DNA from: Woronichinia naegeliana WA131
GTDB lineage: Bacteria; Cyanobacteriota; Cyanobacteriia; Cyanobacteriales; Microcystaceae
NCBI GenBank assembly: GCA_025370055.1
Contig: CP073041.1
Span: 5,798,272-5,862,271, forward strand
Reading direction: 5' to 3'
DNA length: 64,000 nt
Positions 10,478 through 20,665 of this stretch are shown here, one piece after another. Position 1 is the stretch's first letter. Each line of letters begins with the position of its first letter. The notes under the pieces were generated by a model. It was not told the DNA's origin. It made no database searches and saw nothing but the letters and a program-made list of their open reading frames with translations. The position numbers and the translations under genes were made by a program.

Positions 10478-11416
10478 TCAGGGTTCTACAGGGAACCCAT
10501 ATTGATCAAGTTTTGCCCAAAATTGACTCCATCGTTCCTTGGTCAATACCAAAGCTCGTAGGCTCAAAATAATTCCTGCTCCTTTTTCCTTCCATCGCAT
10601 CCCTGAACAACATAATCGTTGTTTGACCAACGTCTTACAAGCTGCTTCCATAACACCTGAACCAATCGGATACTTTTTCTCTATGTATTCAGCATAATCC
10701 ATTTGATGCTGATGATTCTCGTAATAAGTAATCGCCGCTTGTAGTTTCTCGGTAAGATTCTTAGAATGACTTTTTTCTTCTTTGACTTCTTTCATCAGAT
10801 TTAGCAGTTCTCCTGCTTTTCCTTTTTCATGCTTGAGTTCTCGACAATTTTCAGTCAACCATTCTTTTTGTTTTGACACGGTATTCGGATGCAACGCTTC
10901 TGCCAAGGCACCTAAGTAACCAGAGGCATGATAGAAATCTAATATCTGTTCTTCCGTTTGCTTTTCTAAAAACTTCCAATTTGATTCTGCCCCGTCTGCT
11001 ATCCCGACCAATGTTGCCTCTGGATAACGGTTTTTCGCTCGCTCAATTTCTCTTTCTAATCTTTCTAGAAAACTCTTTTTTCCATACTCTGGTGCCGCAC
11101 CTAGATAGATTGTAGGTTGACGTTCGCCTTCACTATCGTATAGGGAAACGGTTCCCACCATTGCTTCACGGTAGCCATCCTCACACATCAGCATACAGGT
11201 TCCATCTAATCCTATTCCCACTGTTGCAATTTGGCTATCCTCCTTGGGCGGGGCATAACTCCACGCTTCTTCTTTTGCCTGTACCACACTTCCTACTGCT
11301 TCACTCAATCTTTGGATATAGGATAGCGCTACTTTTCTACCATGATTTTCTAATAAATCATTTTTCACCTCTTTGCCTGCCATCCCTGACATTTTTGAGG
11401 ATACCTGTTTTGCCAA
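10478..11416 (-). CDS. IS-A ORF2 (copy 3), substitution next to catalytic Glu
   Basis: The 312-residue catalytic ORF differs from the others at the conserved block near residue 255. It reads GSGVMEAACK where the other copies have GSGVTEAACK. The Thr-to-Met change is adjacent to the presumed catalytic glutamate, so this copy may have reduced activity. All else matches copy 1. Confidence 0.8.
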   Translation of the reverse strand: MAKQVSSKMSGMAGKEVKNDLLENHGRKVALSYIQRLSEAVGSVVQAKEEAWSYAPPKEDSQIATVGIGLDGTCMLMCEDGYREAMVGTVSLYDSEGERQPTIYLGAAPEYGKKSFLERLEREIERAKNRYPEATLVGIADGAESNWKFLEKQTEEQILDFYHASGYLGALAEALHPNTVSKQKEWLTENCRELKHEKGKAGELLNLMKEVKEEKSHSKNLTEKLQAAITYYENHQHQMDYAEYIEKKYPIGSGVMEAACKTLVKQRLCCSGMRWKEKGAGIILSLRALVLTKERWSQFWAKLDQYGFPVEP

Positions 11417-11786
11417 TAATGGCGTTGATGTTATGATTATCCTTGCTTCTCTTTCTAAGGGGCAATACGTTTTTCCTCAAAGGTGAACGCTGATATACAT
11501 GACGATTCACTATAACCTCACCATAAGGTGTTTGATATTCTTTCGGTTGCTCTCCCTTACTCTTCCAGATTTCTTCACCGATTTTTAAGGGTGAACCATC
11601 TGTATCTAAATATTTCAAGGCTTCTTTGCTGGCGATGCAACCTACTTCGTTTAAGCCTTTTTGAATATTTATTTCTGTATCCAACATTGAACGACTGAGT
11701 TCTAATGTTAGTTCTATTTTTATCTTTGAACCCTCTACATTAATTAGTTTTGCTGTCATCATTGTTTCCTCTTTGTCACTTTTCAT
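11358..11786 (-). CDS. IS-A ORF1 (copy 3)
   Basis: 142 codons, same translation and overlap with ORF2 as the copy at 2791-3219. Confidence 0.75.
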   Translation of the reverse strand: MKSDKEETMMTAKLINVEGSKIKIELTLELSRSMLDTEINIQKGLNEVGCIASKEALKYLDTDGSPLKIGEEIWKSKGEQPKEYQTPYGEVIVNRHVYQRSPLRKNVLPLRKRSKDNHNINAIIGKTGILKNVRDGRQRGEK

Positions 11787-13321
11787 CCCATGTTAACACT
11801 TTTCTTTTCCTTCATCAACTAAAGGTCACACCCGTCTCCGATTGAAGATTGAAGTCACTTTTCGTCAATTAGTCCATCTTTTGGGCAGCTTTGCCTATCG
11901 TTTTTGGCTTAAGAGTCTTCCTACTTTACCTACCTGGCCCAGCAATCTTATCCTCAGTGACTATCCACAAGCTGTTCAGACTCAGATTTTAAACAAGGTA
12001 GAAGCCTTTGAGCGTTTTGTTAACCTTAATGCCATTGCTTTAGGGCTACTTCAAATTCTCGCCTTAGAGTTACCCCAGGGGATTTGGGCTAATTTTCCTT
12101 GATGGTTTCGGACATTACCATCCCATGGCTACCCTAGTGAACGGATTGCTCAACTAGCCCTTCAACATCAAGCCCAAATGATTTTTCCTCAAAGTCCACC
12201 CAGTCTGCTTTTGCCTAAATTCCTTACCGCTAAACTTGCCTCTTCCTCAAGCCCTGATATGCTTACTTTCGTCGCATAGTCATTACCTTATCTGGCATCC
12301 ATAAACTTCCCACTGTCCAGCTATATGAGACAAGTTTCTTTTTATATATCCTAGTTGTTTTTTTGTTCCTTTTCTTCTTTCTTTTTTTGACACACGACGT
12401 TTTTTTGCTATGGCTAAGTACTCTTTTCTTGCCACTTCCCTATAAGTCCTCGGCTTTTCTTTCCTTTTCTCTTTTATTTCTTCATACAGCTTATCTATTA
12501 TTTTTTCTGTTTTTTCTCTGGCATCATTCAATATTCCTATATCCGTTGGATATTTTATATCTGCTGGTGTACAAGTCGCATCTAACAATAACTTTCCTTC
12601 ATTTTCTTTTTTTTCTGACGCTACACCCGTCGCTTTTTTTTCTATTTCTTTATTAATTTTATTTATTAATTCCATTCCTATTTTTTTACGAAAATGAACC
12701 ATCATTGACGCATTAAATGCTTCTTTGCTACTATAGCTTTCCATTCCTATAAAGTACTGTAAATAAGGGTTCTCTTTTATTTGTTCTACTGTTTCTCTGT
12801 CACTTTTTCCTGAAATTTCTTTGATAATTAATGCTCCTAATGCCATTCTAAATGATTTGGCTGGGGCTCCTTTTTTTTCTGTGAAGTTTTTTGCATATTC
12901 TTCCTCATATTCTTCCCAAAGAATCATTTTTGACATTTCTATCCAACGATTTTCTTCGTCTAACTGCCCGCCGAACAGATTTTTCAAGTTTTCTGGTGTT
13001 TCAATTGAGTACTGTTGCTTTCGGTACATCTGCTTTCTCTCTTCTTAATGCAATGGTTTTGAGGCATTCTACCCTATTTTCGTGCATTCTAGCGGTTCTT
13101 AATTCGCCTACTATTTTTCTCCGTAAAGGTTTCAGCTTTTTTCAGCAAGCCCTATTTAGGTTATTCGTTTTTACTGTTGATTCTATCTAAGACAAGACTC
13201 CATTTTAGAACTTTATTGACATTTTTTATCCTTGCCCGAAATCAATGCACAAGTACCGATACTAGCTCGCGTGAACTAGTGTTCCTCTTCGACAACCTGC
13301 GGAATGTGGGATTTAGACTAC

Positions 13322-13444
13322 CACTACTATCGAATCACTACCAACTCGTTCACTCTATTGTGAAAGACAGAAGCAAAATCACTTCTGTATCCTACACTAC
13401 TGTTTGAATTTGGAATTGCTGAACACTACTATCGAATCACTACC
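13322..13444. repeat. 21-bp direct repeat flanking 81-bp element remnant
   Basis: The 21-bp sequence beginning CACTACTATCGAATCAC occurs at 13322-13342 and 13424-13444. The 81 bp between end in TGTTTGAATTTGGAATTGCTG. They share TCTGTATCCTA...GTTTGAATTTGGAATTGCTG with the right part of the miniature element at 55442-55705. The segment replaces the last codons of the synthase gene to its right. Confidence 0.65.
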
Positions 13445-14554
13445 CCCTAAGGCGATCGCCGCATTTTGTCCACCGAAACCAAAACTGAAACAGAGAGCAT
13501 AACGAAGGTTTGCTGCATAGGTTTTTTTAACCAGATTTAGATCAAAAGCTGGAGTTCGCAGACCCACATTGGGAAACAAGACTTGCTCCTGTAATGCCAT
13601 CACACTAAAAGCAACGGCCAAAGCTCCTGATGCACCTAACGTGTGACCCGTTGCCCCCTTGCTAGAACTAACGGCCACCGATGCCGGAAAAAGAGATTGA
13701 ATGAGGTCAGCTTCTCGGCGATCGTTTAACTGGGTTCCCGTTCCATGAGGATGAATCAAATCGATCGCGTCTGGCGTTAACCGACTTCTTTCTAAACATT
13801 GTTTAACAGCTAAGGTTGCACTGTGATTATCGATTGCTGGCGCACTAACATGACTCGCATCGCAACTAAAACCCCAGCCCTGAATTGTCCCATAGATTTT
13901 TGCCCCTCGTTGTTGAGCCAAAGTGGAAGATTCAAGTACAAAAATAGCTCCACCTTCTCCGAGCACTAATCCTTCTCGCTCCTGGGAAAAAGGATAACAA
14001 CCCTTTGCAGCTAAGGCTCCCATCTGTTGAAAACCGGCTAAAGTTAGGGGCGTAATCGGTACTTCTATGGCTCCCACTAGTACCCGTTGACAACGACCTT
14101 GTTGAATTAATTGACAGCCCTGAGCGATCGCCCAGATTCCGGTTGCACAGGCCGCCATTGGCGATAAAATCAGTTCTGCCCGACCGATCTGATCAGCCGT
14201 TAAAAGAGAAGCTTGGTGGGGTAAGGTTTCCAGCCAATTTTCTATAACTGGTTGCTTTGAACTAGCCCATTGTTCCCAAATACCTTGACAACCTCGACTA
14301 GAACCAACCACCACGCCGCAATCTTCTAACGGTGCAACTAATTGAGCATCCTGGAGTGCATCCTGGGCGATCGCCGCCACCAGGGGCGGTAAGGTACTGG
14401 GTAAGCTGGCCATTAAACCCAGGGGAATTGGCACGAATTGGGAAAAGGGCTGGTGCAAGCTCAGTCCCGATCTGCCTTGGAGGAGAGATTGCCAACTCTC
14501 GGTTAAATTTCCCAACGCAGAACGTAAACCCATGCCGGTAATCACGATCTTCAC
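13397..14554 (-). CDS. Beta-ketoacyl-ACP synthase, KAS I/II (FabF-like) family
   Basis: This is a 385-residue thiolase-fold condensing enzyme that would join malonyl-ACP to an acyl chain in fatty-acid or related synthesis. Visible catalytic residues are Cys136 in SPMAACATG, His270 in HPHGTGTQLND, Lys299 in SSSKGATGH and His304. The glycine-rich C-terminal motif FSFGFGGQNAAIAL is present near residue 365. It is slightly shorter than typical FabF (~410) and more divergent, so a specialised paralogue is possible. The last residues (SNSKFKQ) are encoded by the inserted repeat segment. With that segment and one repeat copy removed, the frame would read GGSDSIVVVV then stop. It stands alone between IS blocks. 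Confidence 0.85.
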   Translation of the reverse strand: MKIVITGMGLRSALGNLTESWQSLLQGRSGLSLHQPFSQFVPIPLGLMASLPSTLPPLVAAIAQDALQDAQLVAPLEDCGVVVGSSRGCQGIWEQWASSKQPVIENWLETLPHQASLLTADQIGRAELILSPMAACATGIWAIAQGCQLIQQGRCQRVLVGAIEVPITPLTLAGFQQMGALAAKGCYPFSQEREGLVLGEGGAIFVLESSTLAQQRGAKIYGTIQGWGFSCDASHVSAPAIDNHSATLAVKQCLERSRLTPDAIDLIHPHGTGTQLNDRREADLIQSLFPASVAVSSSKGATGHTLGASGALAVAFSVMALQEQVLFPNVGLRTPAFDLNLVKKTYAANLRYALCFSFGFGGQNAAIALGGSDSIVVFSNSKFKQ

Positions 14555-14667
14555 TGCAAGCTCTCTCCTTAATAAAATTTAGGCAGCCAGGATCGGGGGA
14601 AAACCCACTAAGAAATGATTATTTTAATTGTTTGAAAGGGTTATTGCTAATCAGTTTTAGATGAATC
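14555..14667. other. Intergenic, probable promoter region of the synthase gene
   Basis: 113 bp between the synthase start and IS-A copy 4. An AGGAGAGAGC-like ribosome-binding stretch (complement of 14560-14575) precedes the start codon. No other feature was recognised. Confidence 0.4.
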
Positions 14668-14714
14668 GGGTGTGACCTTTAGTTGATGAAGGAAAAGAAA
14701 AGTGTTAACATGAG

Positions 14715-15143
14715 ATGAAAAGTGACAAAGAGGAAACAATGATGACAGCAAAACTAATTAATGTAGAGGGTTCAAAGATAAAAATAGAACTAACATTAGA
14801 ACTCAGTCGTTCAATGTTGGATACAGAAATAAATATTCAAAAAGGCTTAAACGAAGTAGGTTGCATCGCCAGCAAAGAAGCCTTGAAATATTTAGATACA
14901 GATGGTTCACCCTTAAAAATCGGTGAAGAAATCTGGAAGAGTAAGGGAGAGCAACCGAAAGAATATCAAACACCTTATGGTGAGGTTATAGTGAATCGTC
15001 ATGTATATCAGCGTTCACCTTTGAGGAAAAACGTATTGCCCCTTAGAAAGAGAGGCAAGGATAATCATAACATCAACGCCATTATTGGCAAAACAGGTAT
15101 CCTCAAAAATGTCAGGGATGGCAGGCAAAGAGGTGAAAAATGA
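14715..15143 (+). CDS. IS-A ORF1 (copy 4, ORF2 lost)
   Basis: 142 codons, one residue different from copy 1 (RKRGKDN instead of RKRSKDN). ORF2 is interrupted at 15150 and then truncated, so no functional transposase is possible from this copy. Confidence 0.6.
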   Translation: MKSDKEETMMTAKLINVEGSKIKIELTLELSRSMLDTEINIQKGLNEVGCIASKEALKYLDTDGSPLKIGEEIWKSKGEQPKEYQTPYGEVIVNRHVYQRSPLRKNVLPLRKRGKDNHNINAIIGKTGILKNVRDGRQRGEK

Positions 15144-15150
15144 TTTATTA

Positions 15151-15268
15151 CGCCTGATGTGAGTTGGAGCATGGAATGGCGTAAACTCGTTTAATTGATG
15201 CTTTCTCTAATTAAAGGGGGGGGCTAAAACCCTTGCTGACTACTAGGTTATTTAACTCACATCAGACG
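15151..15268. mobile_element. 118-bp MITE
   Basis: The inverted ends CGCCTGATGTGAGTT and AACTCACATCAGACG are flanked by a 7-bp duplication TTTATTA (15144-15150, 15269-15275). It has no ORF and shares ends with no full-length IS in this window. Confidence 0.8.
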
Positions 15269-15323
15269 TTTATTAGAAAATCATGGTAGAAAAGTAGCGC
15301 TATCCTATATCCAAAGATTGAGT

Positions 15324-16531
15324 AGACCTCTTGCAAAAGTTTTTTAACGGTTGATATGAAAAATACATTTAATCTAGAAAATTCGCCTCGACTGTCAAAA
15401 ACGGTGAACAACTCATCGAAAATCAAGCCAAAATAATCTCTTAAAGTAGAAGAACAAAAAATTGGCACACTCAATCCGCTCAGCTTGTCTCCAAAAGCTG
15501 AACTTAAAGAATAAATTATCTTGAATAAATTATTCTGTTTTCATCTCCACCTTAGTTTTTAACTCTTTTGTTTCTAATTCGTAGTTATAAATACCTGCTA
15601 TTAAATTTGCTCTTAAACCGAACCTACGATGTCTATTTCTATAGGTTGAAGATAATATTCTGAAAATTTTTAATCGTCGATTAACGTGTTCTACTACTAC
15701 TCGAAGACGGTTTAACAACCGATTATATTGCTTTTCCTCTTTACTTAATTTTTTACCCTTTTTTCTCTTAATCGGTGTTTCACTTCATTTATGAATTTTG
15801 GCAATTCCTTGATATCCCTTGTCCGCTATCATTTTTATCAAATCTCCTACTCTTACTCCACTATTTTGGAATAGCTTGAAGTCATGCACTCTCCCTTTAC
15901 CACTCGCTAGACAGATGATTTTCTGGCTTTTTAGGTCAACAATTATTTGCGTCTTTAATGTATGTTCTTTTTGCTTCCCACTATAATAATTTTTCTGATT
16001 TTCTTTTGGTTTTTCTATCGGACTCTCTGTTACATCCATTGCCACTACTTTTTCTTCTGTCCCTTTTTGACGTAACTCTTTCTTTCCAGGTAGACTGAAT
16101 ACTCCTGAGCGAATTAAGCTATTTTCGATTTTCTGAGTTGTACGACACACCGTTGATTCTGATACTCCCCAGTCTGTTCTAATATGGTACTGTGTTCTAT
16201 ATTCTCTTAAATATTGAAGGGCCACTAAAACTTGATCTTCTATTCTCAATTTACACGGACAACCAACCTTCTTTTTTTTTCTCCTCATTTTTGACCAACT
16301 CTACCATTCGCTTAAATGTCGGTTTTTGAACCCCTGTCAGTCTCTTGAATCGATTTGCTGATAGTTTTCTTGCCTTGCTATATTCCATAATTAAATTACG
16401 ATGAGTGATTTTAGTTTCCACTTTCACGATAGCATTTTCTGTTTTTATACGGTAAATTTATGCCACTGTTTGTATAAAACGTATTTTAGTTAACCCTTTA
16501 CTGTAACATATAATATTTATGCAAGAGGTCT
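15324..16531 (-). mobile_element. IS5-family (DDE_Tnp_4 type) element
   Basis: The ends AGACCTCTTGCA (15324) and TGCAAGAGGTCT (16531) are inverted repeats. The left neighbour is an IS-A fragment and the right neighbour an IS110-derived inverted repeat; they do not join into one sequence, so one flank was rearranged after insertion. Confidence 0.75.
15530..16388 (-). pseudogene. IS5-type transposase with frameshift site and nonsense codon
   Basis: The N-terminal frame MEYSKARKLSANRFKRLTG starts at 16388. It must shift at the A-rich run near 16283 into the frame KKKKVGCPCKLRIEDQVL, which carries the helix-turn-helix and the first Asp (VVAMDVTESPI), then IADKGYQGI. An in-frame TGA at 15785 follows KIHK, after which the same frame continues SETPIKRKKGKKLSKEE to NRLRVVVEHVNRRLK, the block with the catalytic Glu. 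The A-run shift may be programmed; the TGA is a disabling mutation unless read through. Confidence 0.75.
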
Positions 16532-16795
16532 AAGCTATTGGGATTTCTTCATGCTATAGTCAAGAGTCAAAAACCTTGGCGATGTCCTGAAAATATAGAG
16601 ACAAAGGAGGAAAAACTGCAAGCGTGCTAATTCTCTGATATTGGTTGAAAGAGTTAACATAACTCATTCTCTGACGAGTTGTATGAGGATGAGTTGTTTG
16701 TTTTGACTAATTTTATTTGATAGCGATCCTATCAAGGCCTTGACAAACAAGATAATCGCTAAATCCCCCAGTATTGGGTAGGGCTGATTCATTCT
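16532..16795. repeat. Left arm of 264-bp near-perfect inverted repeat (IS110-derived)
   Basis: This is the reverse complement of 16937-17200 with one mismatch noticed (CCTTGGCGATG versus CCTTGGTGATG). It contains the last ~17 codons of an IS110 transposase ([10 protein letters not shown]) and the non-coding end of that element. Confidence 0.92.
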
Positions 16796-16936
16796 CTGGT
16801 TTGATTCCTTTTTTGTCTCTCTTCAATCGCTTATGGGGTAAGCAAAGTAAGGTATTTTTAAAAATTTTCAAATATTTATTCTGAGAAATCGCCTTAAAAC
16901 CTTGCCAGATAAGGATTTGATTGATTGAGATTTGTT
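16796..16936. other. 141-bp centre of the inverted repeat
   Basis: AT-rich spacer without an ORF or recognised motif. It includes the TTTTTAAAAATTTTCAAATATTT stretch in part. Origin not recognised. Confidence 0.5.
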
Positions 16937-18175
<1,239 letters not shown>

Positions 18176-18364
18176 GGTAGTGTTCTGAATCTGTGGAAGC
18201 ACATCTAAATAAGACATCCAAATTCAAAGCGATTGATAAATAATCCAAGGACAATATCGTGCATCACAATAGATTTGGAGAAACAAATCGTTTTTCTCGC
18301 TAATCTCTTTATTCGAGTTCTCAATGTCAAGTGCTTTCGTTCGATTTTTTGAGTATTATACTTA

Positions 18365-20067
18365 GGGCTTGCTGAAAAAGTCAAAAAACGAAAGAAATGT
18401 GGGTTAGGGAAGTATGGACGGAAAAAGCACAGATAACTTTTCCTTATGGAAAGAAGTCACAATACAGATTTTGTTTAATCTATTGTCCCTTTCTTTCTAC
18501 AAAAAGTCAACAAAAATCACTCCTCACAAAAGAGAGGAAAATTAACACCATTTTTCAGAAGAAAAACGACTCTACAACTTCTTACTTTTTGTTTTCTTCT
18601 TTGTCTTCTGAAGTAGAGTAGAAAGATTCATTAGCAAAAAATTCATCGCTATCACAGTCTCAGAGGTTTCAGGAAGTTTGGCCATCACTCGACCCAGACT
18701 AAATCTTCTCTTTCCCTGTCCGAATTTACCCTCTATGGCATTACGCACTCTTTCATCTGAGCGGGCCTCTTCCTTTTTTTCTTTGCTCACCTCTTTCGGT
18801 GGTCTTCCCAAGCGGGGACCACTCATTCTTATTCCCCTCTCTTTACAATAAGCTCGATTCGCTTTTGTTCGATATATTTTATCCACATGAACCGATTCGG
18901 GATAACATCCTCTCTCCTTTTTATATTCTTCTATTCGCTCTTGTAAATCTCCCGATTCGTTATAATTATTCCAACTCAATTTGTCTAAGAAGACAAAGCC
19001 ATTCACACTACTTGCCGATATTTTAGCTCCAAACTCTACTGCTTTTCCTACTTTGCCACGCACTATTGGACGGATGTGAGGTTGGGTTATACTCACAATT
19101 CTGTTTTCTACTTTATTCGTCTTTTTTGCATACATCTCTAACTGTTGCTCATACACTTTTCTTATCGTTACAAGCTCTTCTTGCTCCTTTTTCGTTAGTT
19201 TTTCTAACTTGGCTCCCTCTTCTATCATTTTTTCTATATGAGACAAGTTTCTTTTTACATATTGTAGTTGTTTTTTTATTCCTTTTCTTCTTTCTTTTTT
19301 TGACACACGACGTTTTTTGACTATCTCTAGGTAGTCTTTTCTTGCTGCTACTCTATACGTTCTTGGCTTTTTTTTCTCTTTTCCTTGTATTTGTTTATAA
19401 AGCTCATCTATTGTTTCTTCTGTTTTTTCTCTTGCTTCATTCAATATTTCTATATCCGTTGGATATTTTATATCTGCTGGTGTACAAGTTGCATCTAACA
19501 ATAGCTGTCCTTCATTTTCTTTTTTTTCTGACACTACTCCCTCGAACTTCTTTACCATTTCTTTATTAATTTTATTGATTAATTCCATTCCTATTCTTTT
19601 ACGAAAATGAACCATCATTGACGCATTAAATGCTTCTTCGCTACTATAGCTTTCCATTCCTATAAAATACTGTAAATAAGGATTTTCTTTAATTTGTTCC
19701 ACTGTTTCTCTATCACTTATTCCTAACATTTCTTTGATGATTAATGCCCCCAACGCCATTCTAAATGATTTCGCTGGTGCTCCTTTTTCCTCTGTGAAGT
19801 TTTTTGCATATTCTTCCTCATATTCTTCCCAGGGAATCATTTTTGACATTTTTACCCAACGATTTTCTGCGTCTAACTGCCCATCGAACGGATTTTTGAA
19901 GTTTTCTGGTGTCTTAGTTTCGTACTGTTGTCTTCCGTACATATGTTTTGCCTCCTTTTCCGGCAAGGTTTTCAAGCCATTTTAACCTATTTCCCTGTAT
20001 TCTGCCTGTCCTTAATTCGGCTACTATCTTTTCTCCGTAAGAGTTTCAGCTTTTTTTCGGCAAGCCC
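18365..20067 (-). mobile_element. IS-E copy 3, divergent variant
   Basis: The ends GGGCTTGCTGAAAAAGTC (18365) and CTTTTTTTCGGCAAGCCC (20067) are flanked by TACTTA (18359-18364, 20068-20073). It differs at many positions from the other IS-E copies and is an older or separate lineage. Confidence 0.9.
18572..19945 (-). CDS. IS-E transposase (divergent variant), intact
   Basis: The preferred start is the ATG giving MYGRQQYETKTPENFKN (about 19940), equivalent to the start of the 452-residue enzyme; an upstream in-frame start would add nine residues. The DUF772-like N-terminal domain (GALIIKEMLGISDRETVEQIKENPYLQ in part) is followed by LLLDATCTPADIKYPTD with the first Asp, a coiled-coil insert rich in Lys/Glu (~200-280), the block SVHVDKIYRTKANRAYC with the second Asp, and NAIEGKFGQGKRRFSLGR with the Glu. 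It ends KKTKKKTKSKKL, six residues longer than the main lineage. No frame break, so it is potentially active. Confidence 0.85.
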   Translation of the reverse strand, partial: HMYGRQQYETKTPENFKNPFDGQLDAENRWVKMSKMIPWEEYEEEYAKNFTEEKGAPAKSFRMALGALIIKEMLGISDRETVEQIKENPYLQYFIGMESYSSEEAFNASMMVHFRKRIGMELINKINKEMVKKFEGVVSEKKENEGQLLLDATCTPADIKYPTDIEILNEAREKTEETIDELYKQIQGKEKKKPRTYRVAARKDYLEIVKKRRVSKKERRKGIKKQLQYVKRNLSHIEKMIEEGAKLEKLTKKEQEELVTIRKVYEQQLEMYAKKTNKVENRIVSITQPHIRPIVRGKVGKAVEFGAKISASSVNGFVFLDKLSWNNYNESGDLQERIEEYKKERGCYPESVHVDKIYRTKANRAYCKERGIRMSGPRLGRPPKEVSKEKKEEARSDERVRNAIEGKFGQGKRRFSLGRVMAKLPETSETVIAMNFLLMNLSTLLQKTKKKTKSKKL

Positions 20068-20386
20068 TACTTACCCACCTCATGCAATGCTGGCTCAATA
20101 TGTCGTTCGTAAGCCCCCCATCCATCTGTATAATATTGAGTAATACCAAAAGGTTCTAACAACTCTTTTAGCCTTAGAAATGCTTCGTCTTTGTGACCAG
20201 ACAAAACATAAGCTAATATCTCACCTGTCTTATGATCAATAGCGTGCCATAACCATCTTTGCTCTTTTTTGCTCTTCACAAAACCCCACATTTCGTCGAG
20301 TTCTGCTTCCACGTCATTCCATTGGCAGAGCGTTACAATACTCTGACTGGGTTCCAGTTCTGCTAGTTTTTTTTCGTTGACGAATA

Positions 20387-20665
20387 CTAAACTAGACTCT
20401 TTTTTTTTAGTTCACTAATCACTGTTGATGGACTAATCCTCAGCACACGGGCTGTATCCCTTATGCCACTACCATTCATTGCCATTTCGGCAATCTTTTC
20501 CTTTACTTCTGGCAAATAACCTTTATAAGTATAGTTTAAGATAAATGTGCAACGCTTACATTCTGTATTACGACATCTGTAACGCTCTTTCCCCTCCCCA
20601 GAGGGGCCGTGTTTCACAATATCCGTACTTTGACAACTTGGGCAAACAATTGCTTTGAATAGCAT
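20387..20665 (-). CDS. IS1 InsA-type chain
   Basis: A 92-residue protein with zinc-finger cysteines (CPSCQSTDIV, YRCRNTECKRC) and a C-terminal helix-turn-helix (GIRDTARVLRISPSTVISELKKK). It ends just after an A8 run (complement of 20397-20404). There, a -1 frameshift would fuse it to the InsB frame, the standard IS1 mechanism. The partner InsB is broken in this copy, so only the regulatory InsA product could be made. Confidence 0.82.
   Translation of the reverse strand: MLFKAIVCPSCQSTDIVKHGPSGEGKERYRCRNTECKRCTFILNYTYKGYLPEVKEKIAEMAMNGSGIRDTARVLRISPSTVISELKKKSLV

Larger units (their letters stand above)
10444..11833 (-). mobile_element. IS-A copy 3, innermost layer
   Basis: Complete 1390-bp element with GTCTCCGA duplicated at 10436-10443 and 11834-11841. 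Confidence 0.93.
9454..12279 (+). pseudogene. IS-X DDE transposase, two nonsense codons plus IS-A insert
   Basis: The frame starts MQLCQRLEQILNNLRPAF at 9454. Codon 52 is TGA (9607). The same TGA exists in copy 2 at 58315, whereas copy 3 has a leucine codon there. The core motifs VYVGDGIKVGKEGRKMPG and YVILDAYFACEPVLKSF fit a DDE enzyme of the IS4/IS701 superfamily; the exact family is uncertain. IS-A splits the gene at the GLR/LKIEVTF junction (GTCTCCGA duplicated). A further TGA at 12100-12102 replaces an Arg codon that copy 2 keeps. Confidence 0.82.
9325..12320 (+). mobile_element. IS-X copy 1 (IS4/IS701-like), interrupted by IS-A copy 3
   Basis: The inverted ends CTGGACAGTGGGAAGTTCTC (9325) and AACTTCCCACTGTCCAG (ends 12320) are flanked by CTATATGA on both sides. 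IS-A copy 3 sits inside the coding region. Confidence 0.9.
8667..13029 (-). pseudogene. IS-E transposase split by IS-X
   Basis: Residues 1 to ~232 are read from 13029 leftward to the IS-X boundary. The remaining ~215 residues (IEKMIEEGAKLEKL to LLQKTKSKKL) lie at 9320-8667. The insertion falls at NLSHI, with CTATATGA duplicated. Otherwise the sequence equals the intact 452-residue enzyme at 28007-29365. Confidence 0.88.
8461..13152 (-). mobile_element. IS-E copy 2, interrupted by IS-X copy 1
   Basis: It starts GGGCTTGCTGAAAAAGTC (8461) and ends TTCAGCAAGCCC (13152). TATTTA lies on both sides (8455-8460, 13153-13158). Confidence 0.92.
8283..13310 (-). mobile_element. IS1634-family fragment, outermost layer of a four-level nest
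   Basis: Positions 8283-8460 and 13153-13310 together match the N-terminal coding and right-end part of the IS1634 element at 641-3815 (about 3484-3815), ending with the inverted repeat at 13310. The two pieces are separated by IS-E copy 2, which contains IS-X copy 1, which contains IS-A copy 3. Confidence 0.82.
14668..15323 (+). mobile_element. IS-A copy 4, 3' truncated and carrying a MITE
   Basis: The left end GGGTGTGACCTTTAGTTGATGA begins at 14668. The copy matches IS-A through ORF1 and the first ~50 codons of ORF2, is split by a 118-bp miniature element, and ends at 15323 where an IS5-type element begins. Confidence 0.85.
18205..20312 (-). pseudogene. IS1 InsB-type transposase chain split by IS-E
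   Basis: The N-terminal half (MEAELDEMWGFVKSKKEQRWLW to HEVGK) is at 20312-20068. The C-terminal half (YNTQKIERKHL) is at 18364-18205. Removing IS-E and one TACTTA copy restores the frame. The catalytic Asp in ELDEMW and in YYTDGWG are visible. Confidence 0.85.

Noticed and set aside
12363-12656. Phe/Leu-rich plus-strand ORFs resembling membrane proteins opposite the IS-E genes
   Set aside because: They are antisense shadows of Lys/Glu-rich transposase sequence and recur with every IS-E copy.
13322-13444. Direct repeats as a minimal CRISPR array
   Set aside because: There are only two repeats, the spacer is 81 bp and matches a mobile-element end, and no cas genes are present. No CRISPR array was found anywhere in the window.
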